A DNA stretch of 64,000 bases from CAVRCA01 sp963719345 (GTDB lineage: Bacteria > Pseudomonadota > Alphaproteobacteria > Acetobacterales > Acetobacteraceae), in assembly GCA_963719345.1 (NCBI GenBank), contig CAVRCA010000001.1:372001-436000 (forward strand), in the 5' to 3' direction. Below the pieces are notes generated by a model that saw nothing but the letters and a program-made list of their open reading frames with translations, ran no database searches and had not been told where the DNA came from. The position numbers and the translations under genes were made by a program. Position 1 is the stretch's first letter. Every line of letters starts with the position of its first letter. Of the stretch, positions 1 to 8,699 are shown piece by piece.

Positions 1-73
1 CGATGGCCAGCACTGCCGCGAACAAGCAAGCCGCCGCGACAACGAGCAGCGCGACAAAGCTGGGAGTGCCCAC
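1..73 (-). CDS. livM: Branched-chain amino acid-type ABC permease, N-terminal fragment
   Basis: This is the first 24 codons of a gene that runs off the left edge of the window. A GTG at 73-71 lies five bases after the livH stop (80-78) and opens a strongly hydrophobic stretch (VGTPSFVALLVVAAACLFAA), as expected for the first membrane helix of an inner-membrane permease. LivM normally follows LivH in ABC importers for branched-chain amino acids and related carboxylates, so position and hydrophobicity are the basis of the call. No family motif is reached, and a different start or a different membrane protein remains possible. Confidence 0.45.
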   Translation of the reverse strand, partial: MGTPSFVALLVVAAACLFAAVLAI

Positions 74-77
74 CAGG

Positions 78-953
78 CTATCGCCCGAAGATGCCGGCGG
101 GACGCACGGCCAGGGTCAACAGCAGAAAGCCGAACGCGATGGCCGGCGACCAGGAGGGTCCGTAGAACGTCGAGGTCAGGCTCTCGACGACGCCGATCGT
201 GATCGCCGCCGCCAACGTACCGGGAAAGCTGCCCATGCCGCCGAGCACGCAGATGGCGAACACGCGGCCGATGTAGTCGCGGCTGATCGACGGCTCGACG
301 GGTTAAATCACGATCAGGATGGCGCCGGCGACTGATGCGGTCGCGATCGACAGGCCGAACGCGATGCGCTTGATCCGGCGCGGATCGGCGGCCATCAGCC
401 GCAGCGCGAGCTGGTCCTGCGCAACGGCCAGGATCGCGCGGCCGATGAACGTGCGGGAGAGAAACAGCTGCAGCACACCCATCATCGCCAGCGAAACCGC
501 GAAAGGCACCAGCAGCCGGAGCGGCAGATCGAGGGCGCCGAGATGCAAGCTGGGGCCGATATACGGCGCCTGCACCAGCCGGTAGTCGACACCGAACACC
601 AGGACCAGAACCACCTCGGTGACGAACAGCAGGCCGAAAAAGAACGCCAACCCCTGTAACGACTGGTCGCCGCGCCGCTCGAAGGCGACGTCGTACACCC
701 AGTAGAGCGCCACGCCGAACAGGTAGAACGCCGGCAGCGCGAGGATGCTCGCCAGGATCGGGTCGAGGCCGAGTTGCGTGTTCGCGAGATAGGCGATGTA
801 GGAGCCGAGGATGATGAACGCCGGGTGGGCGATGTTGACGATGTCGAGCATCCCGAACGAGATCGTCACGCCGATCGTGACGGCGGCATAGAACCCACCG
901 AGCAGCAGGCCCGACACGACCGCATTGCCCAGCAGGGCGAGCGGGACTTCCAT
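78..953 (-). pseudogene. livH: LivH-type ABC transporter permease with an internal stop codon
   Basis: This is an inner-membrane permease of the HAAT (branched-chain amino acid/carboxylate) ABC importer family. The reading frame gives about 291 residues, a normal LivH length, with several hydrophobic helices, the early motif FGMLDIVNIAHPAF and a C-terminal VFAICVLGGMGSFPGTLAA segment. It is interrupted by an in-frame TAA at 305-303 (codon 217) and resumes in the same frame as PVEPSISRDYIGR. Relatives usually have Gln before P-V-E-P, so a C-to-T change in a CAA codon explains the stop. The ATG at 953 overlaps the stop of the upstream acyl-CoA ligase (ATGA), giving translational coupling. The gene may be truly broken, or the base may be an error. 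Confidence 0.8.
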
Positions 954-2485
954 CAACCAGTGGCCGCCCGCGCGCCGTACTCGGCCTTGAGTTCGCGCCG
1001 CAGCAGTTTGCCCGCCTCGGTGCGCGGCAGCCGCTCGACGATGTCGATCGCCGTCGGACATTTCAGGCGGCCGAGATGCTCGAGGCAGAAGGCCAGCAGC
1101 TCGGGTGCCGTCACGCTGGCATCCGGGCGGAGCTGCACCACGCCCTGCACCACTTCGCCGAGGTCGGCGTCGGGCACGCCGATCGCGGCGGCGTCGGCCA
1201 CATCGGGGTGGCGCAGCAGCACGCTCTCGATCTCAGCCGGATAGACGTTCACTCCGCCCGACAGCACGAGGTCGGTGCGGCGGTCGCTGAGATGGAGATA
1301 GCCGTCGCTGTCGACGTGGCCGAGATCGCCGTACGTCGCCCAGCCGCGGTCGTTGTACGCGGCGGCGGTCTTCTCGGGCGCGTTGTGGTAGTCGAACCGC
1401 GCGGAAAAGCCGGAGAACCAGATGCCGCCGACCTCGCCGCACGGCAACTCGGCCCCGTCCGGTCCGAGGATATGGACCTGCACCCCGCCGAGCGGCTGGC
1501 CGACGGAGCCCTTGTGCGCGAGCCAGTCCTCGGCATCGAGAAACGTCAGGCCGACGCTCTCCGAGCCGCCATAGTCCTCGACCACGATCGGCCCCCACCA
1601 TGCGATCATCCGCTCCTTGACGTGCACCGGGCACGGCGCGGCGGCATGAATGGCACGGCGGTGCGACGAGAGATCGTAGCGGGCGCGACTGGCCTCCGGC
1701 AGCGCCAGCAGGCGCACGAACATCGTCGGCACCCACTGGCTGTGGGTGACGCGATACCGCTCGATGGCGGCGAGTGCGCGCTCGGGATCGAAACGGCGCA
1801 GCATCACCACCGTCATGCCGCGGCCGAGCGCGCTCATCGAGAACCCGTGCGGGGCGGCGTGGTAGAACGGCGCGGGCGAGAGATAGGTGCCGGTCGCGTC
1901 GCCTTCGAGCACGGTATCGACGATCTCGCGCCCCGGCGCGGGCTGGCCGCGTTCGCTGGCCGGCTGCAGCGAACGCATGATGCCTTTCGGATAGCCCGAG
2001 GTGCCGGAGGAATACATGAATTCGCGTCCGACCGACCGCTCCGGCAGCTGGATCGGGCCAGGATAGGCCGCGAGCTCGGCCCGGTAGTCGGCGGAGCCCG
2101 GCGTGGGCCCGTCAACCGTCGCAACCGTCAGAGCGTGGCGGGCGTCGTGCGGCACCGTCTCGACGAGCGCGCGGCTGGTCAGCAGCAGCTTGGCGCCGCA
2201 GTCCCCGAGCACGTAGGTCAGTTCGTCAGGCTTGAGGTGCGTATTGAGCAGCACGTAGTAGAGGCCGGCCCGCCGCGCCGCCCAGGCAAGCTCCACCGCC
2301 TCCGGTCGATTTTCCAACAGCAGCGCGATCTTGTCCGTCGGCTGCAGCCCGCGGCCGATCAGCCACTGCGCCACCCGGTTGGCGCGCGCATCGAGCTCGG
2401 CGAAGCTGACGACTTCGTCCGTGTCGGGGAAGATGAGGGCCGGTCGCTCCGGCTGTCGCTCCGCCCATCCGGCCAGCTCGTCCAT
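953..2485 (-). CDS. AMP-binding acyl-CoA synthetase (fatty/aromatic acid-CoA ligase)
   Basis: This ANL-superfamily enzyme of 510 residues should activate a carboxylic acid to its acyl-CoA by way of an acyl-adenylate. Visible motifs are the phosphate-binding YSSGTSGYPKG (about residues 155-165), YGGSES (about 303), YGDLGHVDSDGYL (about 383), the hinge region SGGVNVYPAEIES (about 411) and the C-terminal catalytic lysine in TEAGKLLRREL. The ATG at 2485 is preceded by GGGGGAGCG and begins MDELAGWAERQPERPAL; longer frames upstream are antisense to the hydratase gene. It is coupled to livH, so the imported acid is probably its substrate. It is divergent from an enoyl-CoA hydratase, 99 bp away. The exact substrate cannot be read from sequence. 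Confidence 0.88.
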   Translation of the reverse strand: MDELAGWAERQPERPALIFPDTDEVVSFAELDARANRVAQWLIGRGLQPTDKIALLLENRPEAVELAWAARRAGLYYVLLNTHLKPDELTYVLGDCGAKLLLTSRALVETVPHDARHALTVATVDGPTPGSADYRAELAAYPGPIQLPERSVGREFMYSSGTSGYPKGIMRSLQPASERGQPAPGREIVDTVLEGDATGTYLSPAPFYHAAPHGFSMSALGRGMTVVMLRRFDPERALAAIERYRVTHSQWVPTMFVRLLALPEASRARYDLSSHRRAIHAAAPCPVHVKERMIAWWGPIVVEDYGGSESVGLTFLDAEDWLAHKGSVGQPLGGVQVHILGPDGAELPCGEVGGIWFSGFSARFDYHNAPEKTAAAYNDRGWATYGDLGHVDSDGYLHLSDRRTDLVLSGGVNVYPAEIESVLLRHPDVADAAAIGVPDADLGEVVQGVVQLRPDASVTAPELLAFCLEHLGRLKCPTAIDIVERLPRTEAGKLLRRELKAEYGARAATG

Positions 2486-2584
2486 CGCTCCCCCAAACGC
2501 CGTCGGCCGCTTTCCGCTTGGCCCCAGGATGCTACCCTTATCGCGTCGGACGCGCCTGTGCGAGGCGAACCAGGGAGGAAAAGC

Positions 2585-3478
2585 ATGACCGAGAGTGATT
2601 CCACGGCCGAACAGGTCCGCTACGAGAGCCCCGCGCCGCACGTCGCCCGCATCGTCATGGCCTGGCCGGAGGCCCGCAACGCACAGGGCTTGCAGATGAC
2701 CTACGAACTGAATGCGGCCTTCGACCGGGCGGCGCTCGATCCCGAGATCAAGGTCATCATCCTCGCCGGCGACGGCAAGCACTTCTCGGCCGGCCACGAC
2801 CTCTCGGGCGACGGCGGCAAGAGCTGGCGGGATTTCCCGGTTGTCGGCACCTGGGCGGATTTCGACGCCGCCGGCGCGGAAGGCCGCTACGGGCGGGAAA
2901 TGGAAATCTACCTCGAAATGTGCGAGCGCTGGCGCAACCTGCCCAAGCCGACCATCGCCGAGGTGCAGGGCAAGTGCATCGCCGGCGGGCTGATGCTCGC
3001 CTGGGTGTGCGACCTCATCATGGCGAGCGATGACGCCGCTTTCCGCGATCCCGTCATCGACTTCGGCATGCCGGGGGTCGAGTTCTTCATGCATCCCTGG
3101 GAGCTTGGCATTCGCCGCGGCAAGGAGTTCCTGTTCACCGCCGACGAACTCACCGCCCAGCAGGCGCTGGCGTGCGGGATGGTGAACCACGTGGTGCCGC
3201 GCGACCGCCTATCGGCCGAAACCCTGGCCTTGGCGGAAAAGATCGCCCGCAAGCCGGGGTTTGCCCTGAAAACCGTGAAGGCGGCGATGAACCACGTGCA
3301 GGACGTGCAGGGCCGCCGCAACGCGCAGATGCACGTCTTCAGCCTGCATCAGATGATGCACACCCACAACCAGCTCGTCTGGGGCATGCCGATGGACCCG
3401 AACGGGTTGCCGGAAACGGTGCGGGAAAAGGTGCTCGCCCGCGTTGCGAAAACCAAGAGCGGCGAGGCGGCCGATTAG
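2585..3478 (+). CDS. Enoyl-CoA hydratase/isomerase family protein
   Basis: This crotonase-fold protein of 297 residues probably hydrates or isomerises an acyl-CoA in a beta-oxidation-type route. The oxyanion-hole segments are visible as FSAGHDLSG (about residues 75-83) and GKCIAGGLMLAWVCDLIMAS (about 130-149), followed by FRDPVIDFGMPG. About 35 extra residues between the two regions make it longer than a standard 260-residue hydratase. The ATG at 2585 follows a good ribosome site, GGGAGGAAA. It is divergent from the acyl-CoA ligase, and the pair presumably acts on the same CoA pathway. The substrate is unknown. Confidence 0.86.
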   Translation: MTESDSTAEQVRYESPAPHVARIVMAWPEARNAQGLQMTYELNAAFDRAALDPEIKVIILAGDGKHFSAGHDLSGDGGKSWRDFPVVGTWADFDAAGAEGRYGREMEIYLEMCERWRNLPKPTIAEVQGKCIAGGLMLAWVCDLIMASDDAAFRDPVIDFGMPGVEFFMHPWELGIRRGKEFLFTADELTAQQALACGMVNHVVPRDRLSAETLALAEKIARKPGFALKTVKAAMNHVQDVQGRRNAQMHVFSLHQMMHTHNQLVWGMPMDPNGLPETVREKVLARVAKTKSGEAAD

Positions 3479-3491
3479 CCAAGCCTCGGTG

Positions 3492-4505
3492 CTAAAGCCC
3501 GGCGAACAGCGCCGTGGATAGATAGCGCTCCGCGAACGAGGCGGCGATGCCGACGATCAGCTTGCCCTCGTTCTCGGGCTGCCGGCCCAGTTCCAGCAGG
3601 GCGTGCAGCACCGCGCCTGACGAGATGCCGATCGGCAAGCCTTCGACTTCCGCGCAGCGCCGGGCCGCGGCCAGCGACTGCCGCTCGGTGACGCGGCGGA
3701 TTTCGTCCAGCGCCTCGAGTTCCAGCACGGCAGGCTTGAAGCCGGCGCCGATGCCCTGGATGGCGTGCGGGCCGGGTTCGTCACCCGAGAGCACCGCGCT
3801 CTCGGCGGGCTCGATGCCGATGACGCGGAGGCCGGGCCGGCGCGGCTTGAGGACACGGGCGATCCCGGTGAGCGTGCCGCCGGTGCCGATCCCGCCCACT
3901 ACCGCGTCCGCCTTGCCGCCGGTGTCGATCCAGATCTCCTCCGCCGTCGTCGCCGCGTGGATATCTGGGTTGGCGCCGTTGTCGAACTGACGGGCCATCC
4001 AGGCGCCCGGCGTCGTCCCGACGATCGCTTCCGCCCGGGCGATGGCCCCCGCCATGCCCTGCCGCGCCGGGGTCTGCTCGACCCGGGCGCCCATCAGCCT
4101 GATCATCTTGCGCCGCTCGACCGAGGCGCCGTCCGGCATGACGACAATCAACCGGTAGCCCTTGGCCGCCGCGACGAAAGCAAGCGCAATCCCGGTGTTG
4201 CCCGAGGAGGGCTCGACCAATGTGGTCGCCCCCGGCTTGATCTGGCCGGCGCGCTCGGCCGCCTCGACCATCGCCAGCCCGATCCGATCCTTGACCGAGC
4301 CGAGCGGGTTAAAAAACTCGAGCTTCAGGGCGAGGTCGGCCCGCAGCCCGTCGGCGGCGATCAACCGCGGCAGGCGCACCAGGGGCGTCGCGCCGATCGT
4401 GTCCAAAATGCTGTCGAAGATTTTCCCGCGCGCGGGGACGGCGGCAGGCATCGGTGCGGCGGCAGGGTCGGCCGGGCGTCTGCGGGGTGCGGTCGTGGCG
4501 CTCAT
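3492..4505 (-). CDS. cysK: Cysteine synthase A (O-acetylserine sulfhydrylase)
   Basis: This PLP enzyme makes cysteine from O-acetylserine and sulfide. The family start region IFDSILDTIGATPLVRLPRL is followed by the PLP lysine in NPLGSVKDRIG and the substrate loop EPSSGNTGIALAF, then the phosphate-binding GGIGTGGTLTG. About 25-30 low-complexity Ala/Pro/Arg residues precede the conserved start. I chose the ATG at 4505; an upstream in-frame ATG at 4541 would add 12 more residues. It follows a TauE/SafE permease and an Rrf2-type regulator on the same strand, which suggests a sulfur/cysteine unit. Confidence 0.92.
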   Translation of the reverse strand: MSATTAPRRRPADPAAAPMPAAVPARGKIFDSILDTIGATPLVRLPRLIAADGLRADLALKLEFFNPLGSVKDRIGLAMVEAAERAGQIKPGATTLVEPSSGNTGIALAFVAAAKGYRLIVVMPDGASVERRKMIRLMGARVEQTPARQGMAGAIARAEAIVGTTPGAWMARQFDNGANPDIHAATTAEEIWIDTGGKADAVVGGIGTGGTLTGIARVLKPRRPGLRVIGIEPAESAVLSGDEPGPHAIQGIGAGFKPAVLELEALDEIRRVTERQSLAAARRCAEVEGLPIGISSGAVLHALLELGRQPENEGKLIVGIAASFAERYLSTALFAGL

Positions 4506-4571
4506 GGGTTGTCGGTTAGCATCTCCGGCCTCGCCGGGCATCCCCCTGCACCGCTCGGAAAATCAGGCCCA

Positions 4572-5366
4572 TCAGAGAACCAGCCGACCTCCGACCAGGG
4601 CGAGCACCGCCGCCAGAATGCCCCGCAGCACCGGATCGGGAACGCGTGAGGCGAAATAGCTGCCGATCACGATGCCCGGCAGCGATCCCACAAGCAGCGA
4701 TACCAGCATCGAGCCATCCACCGAGCCCATCATCCAGTGGCCCATCCCGGCGATGAACGTCAGCGGCACCGCATGGGCGATGTCGGAGCCGACAATCGTC
4801 GGCGTGGGCAGCCGAGGGTAGAGCAGCAGCAAGGCCGTCACCCCGAGTGCGCCGGCTCCCACCGACGAGATCGACACCAGGACGCCAAGCGTCACACCGG
4901 TGAAAATCGTGAGGGCCACGGTCGTGCTCTCGCGCAAGCCGGCGAGCCGTTCGGCCGCGTGCGACAATATGTGGCGGCGGAAGATGAGCGCGACCGCGGT
5001 CAGCATCAGCGCGAAGCCGAGGACCGTCGTGATTGCCCCGGAGGAGGGTCTGCCGTCGGCGTTCAGCTTGGCCAGCACCGCCAGGGTCAGGATGGTCGCC
5101 GGCACGCTGCCGGCCGCTAGGCGCCCGGTGACCCGCCAGTCGACCGTCTTGTTCATGCCGTGGACCAGCGTGCCTGCTGTCTTGGTCACGGAGGCGTAGA
5201 GCAGGTCGGTGCCGACCGCGGTCGCAGGATGAACACCGAACAGGAGCACCAGCAAGGGCGTCATCAGCGAGCCGCCGCCCACCCCGGTCTGCCCGACCAA
5301 CGCGCCAATCACGAACCCCGACAGCGAATAAAGTGGGTCGATGTGCGGCATCATCATGGCATCCAC
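4572..5366 (-). CDS. TauE/SafE family anion permease
   Basis: This is an inner-membrane protein of 264 residues with about seven to eight hydrophobic helices and the family repeat pattern. The first half carries GFVIGALVGQTGVGGGSLMTP and the second half VSISSVGAGALGVTALLLLY, the two pseudo-symmetric TauE/SafE signatures. Family members move sulfite, sulfoacetate or other organosulfur anions, or sulfate. Its position between cysK (66 bp downstream) and an Rrf2 regulator supports a sulfur-anion role, which is inference. The start could be any of the Met codons at 5366, 5357, 5354 or 5351. Confidence 0.85.
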   Translation of the reverse strand: MDAMMMPHIDPLYSLSGFVIGALVGQTGVGGGSLMTPLLVLLFGVHPATAVGTDLLYASVTKTAGTLVHGMNKTVDWRVTGRLAAGSVPATILTLAVLAKLNADGRPSSGAITTVLGFALMLTAVALIFRRHILSHAAERLAGLRESTTVALTIFTGVTLGVLVSISSVGAGALGVTALLLLYPRLPTPTIVGSDIAHAVPLTFIAGMGHWMMGSVDGSMLVSLLVGSLPGIVIGSYFASRVPDPVLRGILAAVLALVGGRLVL

Positions 5367-5429
5367 CTGCTGCCGAGCGGACGTGAGTGTGACAAAGTCA
5401 CGGCCCCATTTTGTTCACTCTACCATCTG

Positions 5430-5445
5430 CACACGCCTAGGTGTG
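5430..5445. promoter_or_regulatory. 16-bp near-palindrome upstream of the TauE/SafE gene (possible operator)
   Basis: CACACGCCTAGGTGTG is symmetric except for one mismatched pair. It lies in the 130-bp gap between the Rrf2 gene and the permease, 64 bp before the permease start. Rrf2 proteins bind dyad sites as dimers, so this is a candidate autoregulatory or cys-type operator. No second copy was found by eye. Confidence 0.35.
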
Positions 5446-5496
5446 TTCCGTCAATTACGCAGCAATCGTCGCCCTTTCGGGCGCCCCCGCGACGGA

Positions 5497-5950
5497 TCAG
5501 ATCGCAAAGGTGATCGGCTCGGCGGTCGGCCGTCGCAAGCCTGCGGCGCTGGCGCGGCGCAGCAGGTCGTCCAGGGTGAGGTCATGGAGCTTGGCACGCA
5601 GTACCGGCATCGAGCTCGGACCAGAGCGGATCGACCACGGCTGATTGCAGCTTGCCGGCGGGTCCGTGCGCCACCTGCTCGTCGTCCTCGGTGAGGCTGA
5701 CGGCGACGATCTCCGCCAGCCGGATGTCGCGCTGCGGCCGGCCAAGCCGGTAGCCGCCGCGCGGCCCGCGCACGCTGTCGAGCAGGCCGGCGCGCGACAA
5801 GGCCTGCAACAACGGCTCCATGCCGCGACGGGCGAGCGCCAGACGATCGGCAATGTCGGCGGCGCTGACCGTTCCAGATCGGCCAGCGTGGAATGCGACG
5901 TCCAGCATGACCGAGACGGCGGTCATCGCGCGGTCACGTCGGACGATCAT
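5497..5950 (-). pseudogene. Rrf2-family transcriptional regulator, frameshifted
   Basis: This is a winged-helix DNA-binding regulator of about 150 residues. The Rrf2 N-terminus is clear: AMTAVSVMLDVAFHAG, then SAADIADRLALARRGMEPLL and the wing LDSVRGPRGGYRLGRP. The ATG at 5950 follows AGGAGGAGAG. After VVDPLWSELDA the frame is lost; the true C-terminus (VLRAKLHDLTLDDLLRRA) is found one base over, so one extra base lies near 5604-5607. No three-Cys Fe-S cluster motif is seen, so it is not IscR-like. It sits with a TauE/SafE permease and cysK. In Firmicutes the Rrf2 protein CymR works with CysK, so a cysteine-responsive role is an attractive inference. Confidence 0.8.
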
Positions 5951-6073
5951 CTCTCCTCCTGGTCGTGAGCCGATGCCGGGTTGCAACCGCGGACGCGGTC
6001 CGTGCTATTCCGGCGCCGGTGAACGTGGCCTGTTCATCTCAATGACTTAAAGCGGGTCGCCTTGTCCATACCG

Positions 6074-7261
6074 ATGCCTCCGGTCCAGCACAGACTGAAC
6101 GTCCTGCTCGGTGCGGACAGCCTGCTCGGTGCCCGCTCCGGCGTCGGCCGGATGGCGCTGCAGATCGCGCGCGCGCTCCGCACCCATGACGAGGTCGCGA
6201 GCCTGCGATTGCTCGCCGGCGGGCGGGTCCTGCCGCCTGACCTGCTTGACCGGCTGGACGATGGCAGCTCGCTTGTCAAAGCTCCGCGTGACGGCCGCCT
6301 GCGCAACCGGCTCAGCGGCGTATCGGCGCTGGCTCGGGCGCGGGCCGGGATGGTGCGCCGCCGTCTGGGACGCCTCGCGCGTCATTCCGCGGGGCCGCTC
6401 GTCTATCACGAACCGAACGTGATCGCGCAGCCCTTCGATGGCGTAACAGTCGTAACGATCAACGACCTCTCCTGGCGGGCACCGGGCGCCTTCCACCCGG
6501 CCTCGCGGGTGGAGTGGATCGAGCGGCGCCTGCCAGGCACCATCGCGCAAGCCGCCCGGTTCGTCGCCATATCGGAGTTCACCGCGACCGAGATGGTCGG
6601 ACAGCTCGCCATCCCTCGCGACCGCATCGACGTGGTGCAGTTGGCACCCGCGCCAGACTTCCGTCCGATGTCGCAGTCCGAAGCGGCCCCGGTGCTCGCA
6701 CAGTTCGGGCTCGCCCCCGGCCATTTCGTCCTATCGGTCTCGACCTTGGAGCCGCGCAAGAACTTCGACCGGCTGTTGGCCGCCCACACGCTCCTGCCGG
6801 GCGAGCTACGGGAGCGGCATCCGCTGGTCGTGGCCGGCGGCCAGGGCTGGGGCGAGGCGCTGGCCGGCGCCGCGGCAAAGCGTGCGGTCGAGCAGGGGTA
6901 TCTTTGCCTGCTCGGCCATGTGCCCGATGCGAGCTTGCGGGCGCTCTACGCGCACTGCTCGCTGTTCGCCTTCCCGAGCCTCTATGAGGGGTTTGGGCTG
7001 CCCGTCATCGAGGCGATGGCGTGCGGCGCCCCGGTACTCGCCGCGTCAACCACCGCTGTCGGCGAAACGGCGGGGGACGCTGCCCTCCTGGTCGACCCGC
7101 TCGATACCGATCAGATCGCTGGCGGGTTGCGGCGCCTGCTTGAGGACCCCGCAACCGCCGACGAGCGGCGCGCGCGCGGTCTCGCGCGGGCGGCCACGTT
7201 CAGCTGGGAGACGACCATCAGGCTGCTGCTGAGAAGCTGGCGCCGCGCGATGGCCAACTGA
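6074..7261 (+). CDS. Glycosyltransferase family 4 protein
   Basis: This GT-B fold transferase of about 395 residues should be cytoplasmic and use a nucleotide-sugar donor to build a surface glycan. The C-terminal half shows FVLSVSTLEPRKNFDRLL and the donor-site motif SLYEGFGLPVIEAMACG (about residue 300) with the EX7E glutamates. I chose the ATG at 6074; a TTG at 6062 is also in frame and neither has a strong ribosome site. Its last 44 bases overlap the 3' end of the convergent GT2 gene. Donor and acceptor are unknown. Confidence 0.87.
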   Translation: MPPVQHRLNVLLGADSLLGARSGVGRMALQIARALRTHDEVASLRLLAGGRVLPPDLLDRLDDGSSLVKAPRDGRLRNRLSGVSALARARAGMVRRRLGRLARHSAGPLVYHEPNVIAQPFDGVTVVTINDLSWRAPGAFHPASRVEWIERRLPGTIAQAARFVAISEFTATEMVGQLAIPRDRIDVVQLAPAPDFRPMSQSEAAPVLAQFGLAPGHFVLSVSTLEPRKNFDRLLAAHTLLPGELRERHPLVVAGGQGWGEALAGAAAKRAVEQGYLCLLGHVPDASLRALYAHCSLFAFPSLYEGFGLPVIEAMACGAPVLAASTTAVGETAGDAALLVDPLDTDQIAGGLRRLLEDPATADERRARGLARAATFSWETTIRLLLRSWRRAMAN

Positions 7262-8699
7262 CCGCACCCACGACGCGCAACTCGACCGCCGGTTCGAGCA
7301 TTTCCGCCGCACGTGCGTCCTGCTCCGTCGGGTGCAGCACGACATCGGCCGCGCGCCAGACGGCCCGCTCGCGCCAACCGACGGTGGCCGCACCGGCGCT
7401 CAGGAACGCGATTTCCGCGCCACTGCCGAGACGCAGGTCCGGCAGGCTGATTTCGGCGGCAACAACCCCGGCCAGGATCGCCCGATCGACCTCCCGGCCG
7501 TGCGCCCTCACCCACTCCCCAAGCAGATCCGACCGCAGCACCTCGACACCAAGCCGCTGCAGCGCCTCCTGCGCATCGGTCGTGGCGGCGGCATCAGAGG
7601 CCCACAGCTTCACCGCGTCGCCGGACGACAGCATGGATCGCAGCATGGTCCACAGCATCGAACCCGCCGCCGGCGGCCGGTCGGTTGCCAGCAGGACCAC
7701 CTGGCCACGCCGGACGCGCTGGCACGCCCGCAGCAGCGAGGTGTTCGGCGCGAAATGGTCCCTTTCCAGCAAATGGGACCATTTGGCCACGAGCTTCGGG
7801 TGATTGATGTCGTTGAACCGCTTGATCCCGGCGTTCGGGTCGCGCCCGTTCGTCACGCTCTCGAAGTGGATCACTCGCGAGCGGGGCTGATACAGCACCT
7901 TCGATCCGGCAGCCCGGATGCGGAAGGCGAGATCAGAATCCTCGCAATAGGCCGGCGCGAACGTCTCGTCGAAGCCGCCGAGGCGGGCAAACAGGTCGTG
8001 GCGGACCAGCAGCGATGCGCCGGAGACGTAATCAACCTCGCGGACATAGCAATAGGCGGACTTTTCCGGGTTGTCGTCCCGGCCATAGGTCCAGCCCCGC
8101 CCATCGTTCCAGATGATACCGCCTGCTTCCTGCAACCGCCCGTCCGGGTGGAGCAGCTTCGAGCCCACCGCGCCGGCGTCGGGCCTCTCCCGCATCAGCT
8201 CGATCATCGGATCAAGCCACCCGGGCAGTGGCTGGGTGTCGCTGTTGAGGAACAGCAGGAACTCGCCCCTCGCCTGTTCCGCCGCCCGGTTGCAGGTCCG
8301 CAGATAACCTAGGTTCTTCTCGTGCCTAAGCAGGCGGATGCCGCGAACACGCAGCAGGCGCGCCGTCTCCGGGTCCGGCGAGGCGTCGTCGACGGCGATG
8401 ACCTCGATTGGCGTTGCGGGCAGCGCACGTGCCATCGCGGCAAGGCAGTTCAGCGCGTAGGCCACGTGCCCGAATGTCGGCACGATCACGGTTGCCACCG
8501 GGGCGGAGGCGGGCGGAAACTCGATGCTCTCCGGCTCGACCTTTTCCGGCTCGACCGTCCCCGACGGCAGCGCCGCGTGCGCTTCAGGGCGGTCCGTGCG
8601 GTACGCTGTTCCGTGCGAGACGATACCGGCACGCGGCCGGAGCGCGTCAGCCAGGGAAACCGGGTGCCGAGCCGCCGCAGCGGACTGGTCAAACGCCAC
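7218..8699 (-). CDS. Glycosyltransferase family 2 protein, apparently C-terminally truncated
   Basis: A GT-A (GT2) domain spans about residues 65-300: VIVPTFGHVAYALNCL, the nucleotide-binding VDDASPDPET, FLNSDTQPLPGWLD (DXD) and GGFDETFAPAYCEDSDLAFR. The following 190 residues resemble the start of a second, GT4-like domain (WRAADVVLHPTEQDARAAE), but the frame ends 20 residues later within the convergent GT4 gene. From general knowledge, related bidomain proteins continue for several hundred residues, so the C-terminus looks cut off. The GTG start at 8699 is only the first available one. The frame overlaps the upstream GT2 gene by 214 bp, so the two may be one protein split by a frameshift. 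Confidence 0.75.
   Translation of the reverse strand: MAFDQSAAAARHPVSLADALRPRAGIVSHGTAYRTDRPEAHAALPSGTVEPEKVEPESIEFPPASAPVATVIVPTFGHVAYALNCLAAMARALPATPIEVIAVDDASPDPETARLLRVRGIRLLRHEKNLGYLRTCNRAAEQARGEFLLFLNSDTQPLPGWLDPMIELMRERPDAGAVGSKLLHPDGRLQEAGGIIWNDGRGWTYGRDDNPEKSAYCYVREVDYVSGASLLVRHDLFARLGGFDETFAPAYCEDSDLAFRIRAAGSKVLYQPRSRVIHFESVTNGRDPNAGIKRFNDINHPKLVAKWSHLLERDHFAPNTSLLRACQRVRRGQVVLLATDRPPAAGSMLWTMLRSMLSSGDAVKLWASDAAATTDAQEALQRLGVEVLRSDLLGEWVRAHGREVDRAILAGVVAAEISLPDLRLGSGAEIAFLSAGAATVGWRERAVWRAADVVLHPTEQDARAAEMLEPAVELRVVGAVSWPSRGASFSAAA

Noticed and set aside
1076..2584. Long plus-strand open frame opposite the acyl-CoA ligase, in frame with the enoyl-CoA hydratase
   Set aside because: It is Arg/His-rich antisense of the ligase; the real hydratase starts at 2585 with a good ribosome site.
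5469..5484. Intrinsic terminator formed by CGCCC-TTTC-GGGCG just after the Rrf2 stop
   Set aside because: The stem is only 5 bp and no T-run follows on the minus strand, so it is too weak to call.
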